Program-made: the position numbers and the translations under genes
Shown here: piece after piece, positions 11,501 to 24,983 of the stretch
Layout: each line of letters starts with the position of its first letter
Position numbering within the stretch: position 1 is the stretch's first letter
Assembly (NCBI GenBank): GCA_031841125.1
Contig: CM063112.1
Location: 65,244,057 to 65,308,056 of the forward strand
Direction: 5' to 3'
From: Acanthococcus lagerstroemiae
Lineage: Eukaryota > Arthropoda > Insecta > Hemiptera > Eriococcidae
Length of the DNA: 64,000 bases
The notes under the pieces: generated by a model
What the model was told of the DNA's origin: nothing
The model's database searches: none
What the model saw: only the letters and a program-made list of their open reading frames with translations

Positions 11501-13209
11501 TTGCAAGAAATTTGGCATTCCTTTGACAATACTGTTACCTAAATGAAACTCTGATTAGGCGAAATTCGCAATTCTACTGCGCTATTTTAAACTTGTAAAA
11601 TATTTCGTATTCCAACTAGGTACCTATATTGTGATTGAACATAGCCTAACTGGCGATGAGCCCTTTTCCCTGTCTTGAGCTGATTTTTTGTTTGTTAATC
11701 TCTTCCATGTATAATTCAGTTGATAGAACGCTATCTGTACTACTCGACCACGTGTAGTGTCCACTAATATTAATGAGTTGCTGCCTTGAAAATATCGAAA
11801 CATCGAAGTGTTCAAAAATTCGTTATTAACGTATTCTATCGAATGATCTCACATTGCATGTTTTTCGTTCATTTGTTTTTGATTTTCTGCGCATCGAAGA
11901 ACGTCCCTTCAATTTTTAGCTGTTTTATGTTTTTAATAAAGTTGCCACATTAAAAATGAGATGACTGGTGAAATTTTTGAAAATCCATCGGAAATGAAAG
12001 CTCTGCACGACTTCCCAATACCCGGTGTAAATAGCCGAAATGTTCTATTTTAATATTACGAATGTAACGGTAATCGTTTCGAAGTACCTATTCGCAAGCT
12101 TTGAAACGCTGTTTTTCGAAGTGGGCCTTCTTCAGTATCGCGCGGTCAATTGTGAAATTGGTCTTCTAGCTGTGTTCGTGTTCCTGAACTCATGGCTACT
12201 ATGACGTAGATGTACAAGCTCACAAGCGCGTTTGAAAAAAGAAAAAAATTACGTACACTCGCACATTTACCCATTTTTCTAAATCGATAATCACTTGCTA
12301 CCATCTAAACTGAATAATAATAATAATGATGATGATAATAATAGTAATAATAAAAAAGTGTAAACTGCACTCGTATCGTACTCGTTTGCAAATGGGCAGT
12401 TGTCCTCACCGATGTATAAATTCGAAACTCGTTATCGACTGTTAGTTTGAAAGTACTTTCTCGAATAAGTTATTCGTTTGGTAAGTTTGTAAATCGAAAG
12501 TAATAATATTATTGTTAATAAGCTTCGCGTTGCGCCCTCTGTTCATCGAAATCGAATATGATAATTTACGCGGTTTCATCCTTCCGTTTCAGTTGTATCC
12601 TATGTAATAGTGTAGGTATTGTTCGTTTGTTTCAACACTTATCTAGTTAATATATATCAAATCGTTTTTGGTTTTTTTTTCCCCTTTTTATAGGAGCAAT
12701 ATAATGTGTTTTTATTTTGAAATCATATTTTAAGTAATCGGATTCGTACACATCGGTTTGGTTACGTAGGTAACGTCTTTATTTGACGTGAAAATCAACA
12801 ACATGTGACAAAATCTTATGCGAGTTACATTTTTTGGTAATCTCATAGGTCCGTCAGGCATGGCAAATTAAACAATTCGTACCAAGAAAGAAAGAAAAGA
12901 AAGAGAAAAAAAAGCGATTGAGAAAGATAACTGAGATGGTGATTATTAGTCATCCGGTTACGAATACATCGTGATGTAAGAATAATTCGAGACCTGATTT
13001 CGACAAATTTGATGGTAAGTACCGCACAACCTTCCGCATAGAAGTTGGAAACGTATGAGAGGAAATGTAAAAAATGCTCAATTACGCGGAGTTAGCGACA
13101 CTGGCCGCAGAAACACTATAGCTTAACTCTTATACGCCAATATCACTTTGATCCTCGATGAATTCAATCAGAAGAACGCACTGGAACGTCTACCGCGTGC
13201 TTGACTTAC
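8512..13209. other. 3' UTR and gene-poor intergenic DNA
   Basis: The first ~900 bp probably belong to the 3' UTR of the PAM2 gene, with a polyadenylation signal AATAAA at 9370-9375. At about 9470-9750 repeated GGATCnnGAT motifs suggest a decayed repeat. At about 12317-12353 there is an (AAT)n/(GAT)n microsatellite. Open frames here are short, lack splice-consistent partners and show no family resemblance, so I list none as genes. Confidence 0.4.
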
Positions 13210-13551
13210 GGGAGGTTTTATTTGCCGCGCTGTACAACTGTCTTAACTGATGAACGAACGAAGCATTCTCCTTCGTCGGATCGCTGACTTTATTCGGCTC
13301 CTTCAGCCGCTGGTTTTCGTCTTCGTTCAGGTTCAGCTTCCACGTGTTCAGCCACTTCTCGCTTGGGTTTGTGGCGTTAAAAGTTACTTTCGAAAGGGGA
13401 ACGTGACCAGTTTGACGCTTCTTCGATGTATTGTTCGTTCCTGCGTTTGGTCCTATGGGTTGCGTATTAGTTTGCGGGCCCAATTCAAACTGCACTTGGA
13501 AATCGGCGTTCGGGCCCAAACGGAAGCCGATGCCGACACGCGAATCTGTTC
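13210..13551 (-). CDS. Orphan coding exon, unrecognised protein
   Basis: On the minus strand an acceptor (ggttttag) precedes an exon starting at 13551, which stays open for about 114 codons to a strong donor (CCC|GTAAGT) at 13210. If that donor is not used, a stop follows at 13190. The peptide is polar and well mixed: SRVGIGFRLGPNADFQVQFE near its start, then SEKWLNTWKLNLNEDENQRL, and a Lys/Arg/Ser-rich end. Composition and clean splice signals look like real coding sequence, and no repeat similarity is seen within the window. I do not recognise the family, and no partner exon could be placed nearby with confidence. Confidence 0.45.
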
Positions 13552-13553
13552 CT

Positions 13554-16024
13554 AAAACCGAGGAATAGTGGTCGACGATCAGTCGATTGCGAGAGCATAT
13601 TCAGAAAATATATACTAGGTAGTCTTCTTGAAAGATTCGGCATCTAATCGTTACTGAGGGCAAGGATGAGTAAACTTGGCAACCATTTTCGCAGTTCTAT
13701 CAAATGTCTTGTAATCCAATAGTAAGTGTCTCATTTAATTAGAAAAACATGACCGAATACCTGCGAGTGAGGTCGAATTACCAAACAACTAGCTGGCATT
13801 AGGCCCTAGCTACCTATAGGCATAGCTAAAATATTATAGCATAAGGCGTTTAAATTGGAAAAAATCCTTTGCTCACTTCGTAAATCTAAAAACCCATTTT
13901 ATTTATCTTTTTTCCCCTTTGAAAAGGTCTTTTTCTGGGAGAATTGAATCTGCCGTATTAATATGATCTGTTACTGGTCAAGACTACTTATACCTATCTT
14001 AATATCTAGTGTCTGAATTATTGTGCGAGGGGGAGAAGGTAAAGTGTTGTACTTAGTCTCCTTAAGCCTCAAGTCGGAGAGCCTATGCCTGAATATAATT
14101 TTCTCGAGTTTTAGATTTTTTGCACAATTCCACGTAGGTATATAGGTACTTATAATATACCTATTCTTGCTTGTATCCGGGCTAGACTACTGAACGCGCA
14201 AATACACACGCGCAGCACTCTCGCTTCTTCCATTTTTGGATTCGCGCTTTTATGGACACTTTTATGTGGTACATACTCGTTCAACGCGATATTCGCACTA
14301 TCGAAACTCGCCAATTTGATAATATTCAAATCTGTTACCTTTTTTAATCGGTGGCACGTTGGAATAAAATATCGACAGTATCGAAGGCAACTCCTCAGGT
14401 ATCACGATGAACGAATAGACGCCTGTAAACACAATTCGTATTAGGTGTACTCTTTATTTGAAATTCACCTAAATCCGCATTCAGTGCTCCACCGTCTTCG
14501 TTAATCCGTCTCGAGAATCTTGAGGCATCCATATAAATTTTTTAGATGCGCTTGAACAGGTATCTATAGATAAGTACTATCGTGATTGTATCGCCCCCTC
14601 CCCCCCCCCCCCAAAAAAAAAAAGAAGAGAAAAGCTGCGAACGACTTTTCGGCCTTTGGCCGAAAAGCACTCGGACTGTTCGGCCGAAATGTCCAAGGCC
14701 ATTCACGTTTAAAAAAACGCAACTCTCGACATGGAATATAGTATTATAAAAATAGAAAACTACCCGGCTATCAAAATTAGAGTTCGTATAAATTTGAAAT
14801 CGAAACGTTGAAGGCCGAAACGTGTAAGACCGAAACATTTGTATAATACAACAGAGAACAAAACTACGCGGCGGCTCATCAAAATTAGATTTCGTATCAA
14901 TTAAATCCCAAAAAAACATTGAGTATGTAAGTCGCCTCGCGCTTCTTATGCTGAACTTAAATTGAGGAAACTCGTGAACGACTCAACCGATTGTCATCAA
15001 ACTTTTACCTGCACAACTTCGAGTACTTCTCTATAATTTACCAAAATTTTGAATCAAATGATTCAATAGTTCCTGAGATTTTCGTGGCACAAAATCAGCT
15101 TCACTTACCGGTTACCCAGCACATGCAAAAAAGCACGCAGCATTCAACGAATTTCATCGTGTTCGGGGACGAGTCCTAGGTGCGACTAAAATTCATGATT
15201 TAAAAAATTGAACTCGCACACGCACGATTACGTTATTTTTCGAAATAGATACTCGACCGCAATTTTTACTTTCATTACCGAAGAGGCGCGTAAGAAAAGC
15301 GAAATGGAACTGGTTCATTGACGCAGCGTAACTACCGACTAGCAGCGCACTTCTCGGAGAGAGCGAATAAGTAGGTCACCGACGAGTACGTATCCCATCG
15401 TCTTCTACTCATTTTATTGGCCGCAAATGAATACTTTTTATGTTCGTCGTTAGGTACGTGCAGGTATATATAGGTACATATGTATCTACATCATAAGCTC
15501 TATACCAGCGTACCCAGTAGCAGGTACATTCATAATATTAGGTATGAACTACCTATACAGAATAGGTATACTTAATCGGTGCTCGTACTTTGTAGCTGTT
15601 CTCTTAAATGGTACCACCGATGACGATCACCTCAACCCACGCATCGCGAACTCGTGTACCGGACTGACTAGCCGTACGTCCATTAACGACATTTTCATTC
15701 TTACTACCCGGTATATGCATGTCCACGAGTATTCGAATCTTTCTTTCTCTTTTGGTATTAATAAGTCTGTCGAGTTAGCTCCCGCAACCGTTAATTATTA
15801 TTACTGTTCACCGCCATTCTCTCGTATGCGTTCATCGACCAAGAATCTCGTCATCGTTGTGTTGCGTGCAGACACTGAAAGTTGTAGTTACATTCGTCCG
15901 AAACTCACCGTTGGCTATCGGTATTGTTTCGGTACCAACCTCTCACCAACGTTAATTTTCATCCCCAGCTCGGCATAACTATAGCTTCGTTTTCTGTCTG
16001 CCTGGATGCCAGGGACATATCGGA
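13554..16024. other. Gene-poor intergenic or intronic DNA
   Basis: I see nothing supportable as a gene. A C14A11 homopolymer junction lies at about 14591-14623 and may be an assembly or length-variable site. Just after it (14645-14700) the short inverted words GGCCGAAA and TTTCGGCC recur, suggesting a decayed small repeat. A 144-codon open frame at 15544-15978 has no domain, and I treat it as chance. Confidence 0.35.
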
Positions 16025-16135
16025 AAAGCTAGATTTCTTGTCGGGTCCCGCTTCATGCGGTTGCAGCGATGGAACATCGACGAAGCGCCTGCCTTTAGTG
16101 CAACCGCATGAAGGACCCGCCAAGAAATCTAGCTT
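16025..16135. ncRNA. Clean 37-bp hairpin, candidate small-RNA precursor
   Basis: The left arm (about 16025-16065) and right arm (about 16099-16135) are reverse complements starting AAGCTAGATTTCTTG. They differ by one base mismatch and one 3-nt bulge, and enclose a 33-nt loop. Size and near-perfect pairing resemble a pre-miRNA or short hairpin RNA, but a very short palindromic transposon remnant would look the same. No flanking target duplication is evident, and the strand cannot be decided because the fold is symmetric. Confidence 0.4.
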
Positions 16136-18185
16136 CCCATTGCCAGTCACTATCCATCAGTCTGTCCGTTTAACGAACTATCCGGCTTGCTCTCTCTGTA
16201 CTTGTCCGACTGTTAACTCTCTCCCCGCCTGTCTGCCTGTCAGTCTCGCAAACTCGATGGCTTGTCGGTTGTGTCATATTGTCTAGCTCAAATACGCCCC
16301 GATGATTTCCCGGAATTTCTAATAGGTAGAGGTAACCACAGTTGGATAATTTTGTTTTCCGGATTAACGATACAAAATCAATATTTTCCACAGATTTCAA
16401 AGTATAATTTTCGTATAATGCATAGCTAAACGGCTTTAAGATTCAAAATCTCATCTCTGGTTATTGGCGTATACCTATACCTACCTATTGTTTTGTTTTT
16501 TCCCAGGGCCGCATTAAACTTTTTTGCGCTATAGCTTAATTCTTTTTTAGCGTCCTGTGGTACTCAGCTATTTCTGTCCCCATCCTCTGTCAGCGCCAGG
16601 CCGATTCTTTTTTTCAATGAGTAAGATTATTTTCAGTGTATTGATCCAGCAATTTCTCAAGGAATTCCGAACGCTATAAATTTAAATAAATAGGTTTATA
16701 CTTCATTCGATTATTTTATGAAAAGGAAATTGTAATTTTGTCAGTCATATTGAAACATGTGGCAGTAAAACAGAAAGTACTTAGGTAGGTAACAATAAGT
16801 TTTTAATATAAGAATACAACATCTAAATCAAATGAAAAGAAAGTTACAAGAATGCCTTACTGTTGAGCTAAAAGTTTCTATGAGAGCATCTACATTTATA
16901 ATGAACGGGCCAATTCCGACTCAATATTCGAGATTGCTAGCCCTTCTAATCTATCTTGACTACAAACAGTTTTTAAAGGCTTTTATTCAACTTTTTTAAT
17001 TCCACTTTTGTTTTCATATCTTTTACTGTATTCCCTTATTGCGGTAGAATTTTGCGCCTCTAAAAATTCCTCAAGATTTTGCGCCATAGGCTATGGCTTT
17101 GATAGCCTAGTCCTTTATGTGGTCCTGTGTTTTCCCTTCGTGTACCTCCTCGGTTGCCCCGGCCCCTGAAGATTGTGAGTTGCTCTGAGAAGATCAAGTT
17201 CCTTTCTTCATGTTGCATTCGAACGAGGGATATTGAATATGGAAAGTGAGAGATAATATTCTTAATTTCGTGGTACATCGGACATTATTTCGTAACTCTC
17301 ACAGGTTAAGTAAACAGTATACAAGATGAGAATATTAACAGATTACATGTGAAAGTATCGTATACTAATGCGAGTACAAAAATCATATACATTTTCCGAC
17401 TCTCGAATATCCTCGGTCCGTCGAATTCGACAAAATAAACCTCTTCGAAGGTCATCTAACCGGTTTACATTAAAGTGGGAAAGTTCATTACCGTTGCGTA
17501 ATGATTTTTAAACGATTATACTCGTACATATATATGTCAGAGTATACCTATAGCTACCTCAGAGACAATCTCCGAAGCATATAATATATTATATTACGTA
17601 TAATATGTAGGACACTCGATTTTGCTAAAAAGTTGACCGTTACACATTGAATCAGAACTGACTGTTGGTTTGTCTCGACGCTGATGCGGTTGCAATCCTC
17701 ATCATAGTCAAACTTTTACAATACATTTCGCAAAATTTCCAATAAGTCAATGTAGCAACCTTCACTTTTTCTGTAATTAAAACTGCATGGGCAGTAAGTA
17801 AAGCAGTCGTTATAATGTGACATATCGAGTCAATTCGCTTCAGCATCTTCTTAGGTGATACCTTGTCGTGGTGAGGAGGCTTAAGCGTAAAAAAGAAAAA
17901 CACTCTCTATGAGGTTATACCTATACCTATCGTTAAAATCGCGACCATAAAAGCACTTATCAAAAGGCAAACTCCGACAGATGAACCATGTTGAAAGCAG
18001 TGAAAAACTACAACAGTATCTCTTTCCAGGAAATGTAGCTTTACAAATAATACTTAATTACTGATGATGGCGTTTCAATAGGCATATAATTTTTCCGGAC
18101 GTAGAAAGCTCATTAGGATGCCCGAGAGAGAGCTACTTGGGGAAGCATTATCATCAGAAAGTTTTAAAAAGAAAGGCGCAATTAA
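16136..18185. other. Gene-poor DNA
   Basis: I see AT-rich sequence with scattered acctat/taggta words and no supportable gene. CAGGGCCG at 16504 and an inverse-like CGGCCCCTG ending at 17168 resemble hAT termini, but the flanks do not match, so I do not call an element. Confidence 0.35.
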
Positions 18186-19120
18186 AATAGGTAGAAACTT
18201 GGAAGATTAGAGAATAAGAGAGAAGTGAAGAGGCTTGATCTAGGAATAGTTGGAATAAGTGAAGTAAGGTGGAAAGAGGAGAATGATTTTTGGTTAGGAG
18301 ACTCGAGAATGATAAATACAAAGGGAATAAAAGGGCAAATGCAGGCGTCGGAATTTTTATGAATAAACAAAAAGGTAGGTAATAAAGTTATATATTATTA
18401 TAACCAACAGAGTGAAAGGTTAATCTTGATAATAATCAATATCAAACCAGTACTCACAACAATAATACAAGTGTATAATATACCTACTAATACTCACGAG
18501 AACAAAGAAATTGAGGAGGTACCTATATGAAAAAGAATTGGAAGGACTTTTATGAAGCACGTTCCAGAGGCGAACATCAGGAATCTTATTATTTTCATCT
18601 TAATATTACTTTATTTAAAATAAAAATTTACTTATTTAATACGCCCATTACCGGGCATAGGCCTCCCCCGCTCTTTTCCAGCGGCGCTTTTCCTTGGCAT
18701 CTCTTTCCCAGGCAACACCGGCATGTTGCCTGATTTCATCAGCCCGTCGGGTAGTAGGTCTCCCTACGTTTCATTTTGTTCCGCTGGATACCCATTCCAA
18801 AATTTTTCTTCTCCGTCTGTCCCCCCCCCCCTTTCAGTTTTTTCATGACAACTAGAGTTTGTGAAGGAAAAGAAGGTAATATAGTGGGGGATTTGCGATT
18901 AGGAATGAGAAATGAAAGAGGAGAGGGTTTGATACAGTTTTGTGCAAAATATAATTTAGTTACAGGAAATACTCAATTTAAAAGGGTCATCCTTCAAAAA
19001 TGTTGATATTTCAGGTACCTATGTCTTTTCATGGAGGAAAGTAGGGGATATTCGAACTTATTTTGATGGGAGTTGTTAAGAGGCGTTCTGTATATCATAT
19101 TGGTAAGATTGGGCCGAAAG
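18186..19120 (+). mobile_element. Non-LTR retrotransposon endonuclease relic
   Basis: Decayed reading frames carry recognisable LINE endonuclease pieces. At 18250-18370 there is a stretch resembling ISEVRWK..NDFWLGD followed by [12 protein letters not shown]. At about 18870-19000 the peptide GLGMRNERGEGLIQFC-like (seen as RLGMRNERGEGLIQF) then LVTGNTQF resembles the later part of the same domain. Between them, 18640-18830 looks like a separate insertion (ACCGGGCATAGGCCTCCCCC, a LINE 3'-end-like sequence in the other orientation). Frameshifts and stops are numerous, so this is dead. It may be the same family as the reverse transcriptase relic at 32590-33760. Confidence 0.6.
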
Positions 19121-22100
19121 TGAAGGGATTCTGTATTTTGGCATAGCAGTCAAAATGATAAATGCCATGCCGAAGGACATATGAAAAAGTCCATGCCGAA
19201 AGACAATAGCGAACAAAAAGTGCTGTCGTCGATTAATAGATTCCAAAACAAAAAATTAGGTATATGAAGAGTTGATAAAGGCATACTAAAACCCATTCAT
19301 TCTTTTTTTTCTTTTTTGAATCTACAAATTGTTCACTTCCACGGGATTCGTACATCTTGTTTCTCGTCTCATAGAAGTGGTGAGTTCTTTTTGCTTGTAA
19401 TTATTCCTTAAGGGAATAGGCACATCTTAAAGATGAGTTTGTGAGGTTATAATTTATAAATCTCTAAAAAACGTACATACATCGATTATGAATATGAATT
19501 GGAAGAAAGAGAATTATATTTGATCTACGATCTGATCTCTTCGCCAAAAAAACTTATTATTGATCAGATCTTTTTTTTGCTTGGAGATCTGATTCGAACT
19601 GTCTCTGCTTCGCTTCAGTTAACTAGTACGTGTAGCTCGCTCACCGCACCTTGTACGTTTTGGTATTCGATAATCGTTATATTCGTAGCTACTATCTTTC
19701 GAGTACGACGACTATATCTGTCGCTCGGGGGCTTTCTCACTTTCGATATATTTCAAGCAACCACGTCGTGAGAAAAAATTTGGAATCTATGTGTGATTTT
19801 AGGGCGAGGTGCCGCTCTAATTCATACTTTCCTAACTATGGAAAATTTCGTCACCTTCACCTGCGAAGTATATAGCGTCAACCATCTGTTGTCACCAACA
19901 TCGTCACCTTTCGTCCACAATATTGAAGCTAAATTTTCGACTTCGAAAACTGCTCGTAATCCAAATAATTATTCTCACATGAAGAACAGTCGACGAGAAT
20001 CAGTCTATTTTTAATGACTTTTCGCGTAGCTAGTAAAAAGAAAATACGTACTTCGGTTGCAAGATGGCGGGGGATGTTCAATAAAATGCGAAAGAAACGG
20101 GAAAATAATTTAAACAACGCCTAGGTAATCGCTAATTACAATAGTATCCTCAAACCAGTTAGGTACCTAGTTACGGTCGACTGAGAAATTTGAAAATGTG
20201 CGAAATTAATGTTCAGCAATTTTTCAGAGGATCAGCCCATCTTATTTTTTCCTTTTTCTAACTGCCAAAAGAATTGAAAAATAACTCGTTAAGTTATCCC
20301 GTTACTTTTTTCATTTCTTGTTTAAAAAAAATCAACAAAAAACGTCATTACAATACATTCTATGGAATTCTCTCGCGCCTATTTACATTTTTTCCTCGCA
20401 GACTAGAGGAAGTACAAATCATCGGCACTTCACGTGGTGTCTTCTATACTAATGAGTGCTCTATTTTCCCCCCTTCGTCCATCGTCCATTTTCCATAGTT
20501 GGAAACAATCCTCGTATTCGAAATCCGTTCCGAATTGTTGGTATAAAATCTGCATTATTGAGAATTCTCTATAGGTAATGCCAATGTGACGCATTTTTGC
20601 TTAATTTCTTCAACGTCGTGGGTAAGACGGTAATTTGTTACTATATAACTTATTTCATTTCCGCTTCAGTGTGATGATGGAAAAAGGATAGTTGTAACAT
20701 CGAGGATGTGGGGAAATGAATGGCATTCGTCGATCAACGCAACGGACAGAAGTATTATGTCATACTCCCGGCAAAACTTTGACGATGAAATACGTATTCG
20801 AGTGCAATAAATGACCATCGAGAAATATCGGAACAAAGATGTAAAAGTTATTTTAAAAATTCAGTATAATTTTATATGTAGGGCTATTCGACGCTCATCC
20901 GATTTGAATACACATACATTTATTGAAGAAGAAAAAAAGAGAAAAAATCGGAACAACTAAAATGATATTGTGACCAATGGTTATTTTTTGCTGGAACGAT
21001 GATTTCCAATCAATACTTCCCTCTGTCTCTACTTCGTAACGTTAGGTACATACTTGATTCGGCAATTTTTAAAGAAGCAAAATGAAATTTAAAAAGAAAT
21101 TTACCCGTTCTTTACTCCCATTCGATACTAATCTATCCTATGATAGGTATCTCCTGTTCTGTATTAGAAGATCGGTTTTCAATCGATCTGTACCTACTTA
21201 TACCTCAAACAGCTACCTTCTATTTTGCACAGGCTTCCGACCTATCTTTTACGTCTCTGCCGAACCGTATACGGTAGCTGCAGTAGATTTTCAGATATGC
21301 ATCGTAAAAAGAACTGTTATAATAATTGCGAGACAGTTACATCGAAGAAGTAAAATGAAAAAAGTGAATTTATTCGAATGCGCGTAAAAGAATACAAAAA
21401 CAACGTCGGAAAAAGTAATTTCGGGTACATTCGTCCGATTTACGTACAGGACAGCAGATACGATACTCGACTAAATTAATTGAGATCTCGATAGATCTAG
21501 ATACAGAATATAAACTTACAACAATACGACGAGCGTACATACATGTAACGGTGAGATACGAGCCAGCTTGAGTTTATAACAAATTAAAACTGATTCGATT
21601 AGCTAAGTCGCTTGATTCGGATTTTTAACGATCTCGAATTCAAATAACAAATACAACGAAGGAAAAAACTGGAGAAGTCTGTGCCTATTTCATGCGATAG
21701 CACAATATGAGGTTCGTGTCATCTGGTAGGTATCAGAATTGATGTTGAAAAGGCGAACGAATCGGTACACGTACTATTCATTCATCGGGCCGAAACGAGC
21801 ACACGTACCTTCGTTCGAACGAGTCGCAAAAACTACCACGTATTCGGCCACCGAATTCGTCCAGTATCTTCGAATAAATGGGAATATTTACATATCGAAT
21901 ACCAACTTGAAACGTTAATACGTAGGTATAAATTCGATTTCACTGCCTGAACTCGAACAGCGTTAGTTTGAAAAACGTAACATCCGAGTACGAGTACGTA
22001 TTTAGTAGCAATTAAAATGGAACGCGAGAGCGATACTTCGAGTAGTGAAGTACAACTTATTACGGCAAACAGAATTTACGCTTTGCGAATGTAATCATGG

Positions 22101-23029
22101 CGCAAGTGGGACCAGCATGCAGGTCGTTTTATTTGCTCGTGGATTACTCGGTCATCTGGTCGTTTTCCAACGTGCACTAATTACGATTCGAGAACTCCTC
22201 TGAAGTCACATTTCAAAATAAACGGTAAAAAGAGAAGTAAGTCTATTCCATTTTTGACATTTCAAATTTCGTGTTCATCAATTCCTAAAACAGCAAAAAC
22301 AGTCCATACCATTTGAAAAAAATACTACGAAAGATGAAGCGTCGATGAAATTTTGATAAGCGAGACGAGCTAATTTTGGATGGAAAGTAGCAAGCTACAA
22401 CCTGAAGCACCATCACCGACATTATCAAGGTTCATAGATCGCACGTCTACGATCGACCAACTACTGATCATTTTGGTAGCGTATATGTCTACATAGTCCG
22501 TCCACGGTTGTACGTATTCACCGGGACAGCGAGAAATTTCCCGGTAAACCACATCCCAAATAGTCAAAACTGAACTAGTCCGGCTGATTTTTTCAAAAAC
22601 GGGAATAAGTACGACTAGAAAGAATTATAGAACTATTTTGTGTGATAGGATGCGTATACATACAAAAATATAACATTGTAATTTCGCATACAAAGATTAT
22701 CAGTATTGGTACGGAGCGACTATAAAATGCCATCCCCTTTCCCCACGGAACACACTAGGGTCTTCAAGTGGCAAGCAGCGGTGCAAAATCAAGGAATACA
22801 TTTATTCCCTTTCTTTCTCCCCCTTCTGAGATGGGCTCATTCCTGAATGTTTCATTCGTAAATGAAAAAATAATAAAAGAATACCTAGTATTCTTTTTTC
22901 TCCATTCGGTACTCTGGTAGCAAGGTCTAGTTTTTTTTTTTTTTTTTTCCATAAAAAAAAATCTTTTCCCCCAAAGCGGGACTAGAATCCGCTACTAACT
23001 TGAAGTGTTTATGTAATAGAAATATCAAA
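19121..23029. other. Gene-poor DNA
   Basis: I see no supportable gene. Many short frames occur but none joins to another through phase-consistent splice sites or resembles a known family. A T20 homopolymer lies near 22929-22948. Confidence 0.35.
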
Positions 23030-23560
23030 ACAGGGGCTTTGGGTCGCCGATTTCGAAAATTCTACCAGATTTTTCTTCAAGCTTTAATTTGAATTCCAGA
23101 ATTGAAATTTAAAACGTACAGTATTCAAATTTGACTCTTCTTGGAGAATCGAATAATGTATCAAAATAGGAGGACCTAGTTTCTCGCGCTGTTGAATTTG
23201 AAAACTCATATCAAACAGCAATTTGAGCCTCAAAAGTCAAAATTGACTTGAAATAATCAAAACTGACTCTTCGTGGAAAATCGAATAAGGTATCGAATTA
23301 GAGATTCTTTAGGTCTCTAAATTCGAAAATTTCATCCGATATCTCCCCGAGTTCCAGAAGCCAAACTGCACTCTTGAAGTGTTCAAAATTAACTTCTCGA
23401 AACCTAATCAAGTATCGCAATGGGCAGGGTGAAGGTCGGTTGCCCAATTCGAAAATTTCATCAGCTCGTCAAATTTTTGATATCGCCTCAGGTAGGACTT
23501 CAAAACCCAAATGAGAGCCCAAAGTAGACAAATTTGGAGAAAAAAAGAAAGAAAAAAGAC
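23030..23560. repeat. Diverged ~130-bp tandem satellite
   Basis: The motif ATTCGAAAATTTCATC (with variants) recurs near 23050, 23190, 23310 and 23445, each preceded by CTTC..GGAAAATCGAATAAGGTATC-like sequence. Spacing is 120-145 bp. This is an old, strongly diverged tandem array. Related fragments (TATTTCGATACTTC) continue to about 24430 near 23820 and 24423, so the array may once have been longer. Confidence 0.55.
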
Positions 23561-24983
23561 TGAACCTAAATTACGAATAAAAGAAGCCCTATTTTCATAG
23601 TTTCCTCGAAGTTTTAACGTCGATCAATTTTTATGAAGCTGTAGATTTAAAATGCTGGCGTGTGATCGATACAAGCTCTAATAAGCTGCTTCGTTCAATA
23701 TTACAAATGAACATTAGCATTTCACTCAAAAATAAAATCAATTAAAGATCTAAGAGCAATTATTAAATTTTTAAACACCGCCCACCTCTCGCCCCCTCCC
23801 ATATAAAAGAAAACAAACTCCATTTCGATACTTCCCTCAATTTCTAAAAAAAAAATCATGCGCTATCTATGAAAATTCATCATTTGACGATTTGAATATT
23901 TCTCAACCGATTCGGATTTTTATAATGATGTAAATGAATCAGTGACCTCGTAACATTTTCAAATTTGAGTTTCGGGCAACAGTCACAGTGAGGTAACAAT
24001 AATTCCATAGTTTGAACTCAGTAATCGTAAAAACTCTTCAGTTCAGTAGTCCGCTCGATTTGTGAAAACTAATCAGTACTTGTCCGTTTCGATTAATGGA
24101 ATCCAATCTAGAATTGGATCTAGAATTTCGTGTACGCTAGAAATAAACAGTATTTAAGGTTCGCGCAATTTCGGAATGCTACTTTGAATTCTGGGGTCCC
24201 ACAAGTGTCCATATCAAAAACTTGATAAGCTAATTCACAGACATCAGTTATCCAGAAGATTCTTTTTTTCTTTCTTTTTTTTTCCCTTTTTACAAGCAAT
24301 TTAATTTTTTGCAAGTAACGTAAATTTTGATCACGTCGAGAGTGGAATTCAAATTACCGAGTACAAATCTGGGCCGTATAAAAACCCGGTAACATTATTT
24401 AAATGAGCGACAAATAAGTCTCTATTTCGATACTTCAATCAATTTTCTCCACCACAAGTCAAATTTTGAATTCTAAGACTCTTTCGAAACTGAAGGAGGG
24501 GTAGAAAATTTAACAGTAATTGATCTATGAGCAACAAAATTTCCCATGTCATTATCCGAAGCATGTCCCATCGTGAGTCCGTCAGCAGGAATTAAATGAG
24601 TAGACTGTAGACATAGATTTCACCGAAATGATAATCGTAACAAATTACAGAAAGTGAAGGACATAATATACGAATCGGATTCGAATGCTCACCTCGTCGG
24701 AATCCAAGATAGGTAAATTTCTGTAACAATCGAGAAAAAATAATAATGCAAAGATAAATAATCATTAATAAAGAATACAAAATATCCAGAAGCGCTGCGA
24801 CTGGGCGAAGACTTCTCCTCCAATTAAGTCAGCCAGTTGGTAAAAAGGGCGGTAGCAAAAAGAGCGAAATTTCCCGAGAAATGGGTTGGAGACCGCGTAA
24901 AAAGAGCGAAGCCGTTACCCTAACTAAACCGAGGGCGTATGTAAAAAGAGCTAACAACATTTGCTACGATTTATTGAAGGCAG
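23561..24983. other. AT-rich DNA with satellite-like fragments
   Basis: This stretch holds scattered copies of the neighbouring satellite words and no supportable gene. Polypurine and polypyrimidine tracts occur near 24262-24290. Confidence 0.35.

Noticed and set aside
15544..15978. A 144-codon plus-strand open frame in gene-poor DNA
   Set aside because: No domain, no splice-phase partners, composition like surrounding DNA, and it overlaps another unrelated frame at its end.
16504..17168. Possible hAT element with CAGGGCCG and CGGCCCCTG ends
   Set aside because: Only about 8 bp of terminal similarity and no matching 8-bp flanks.
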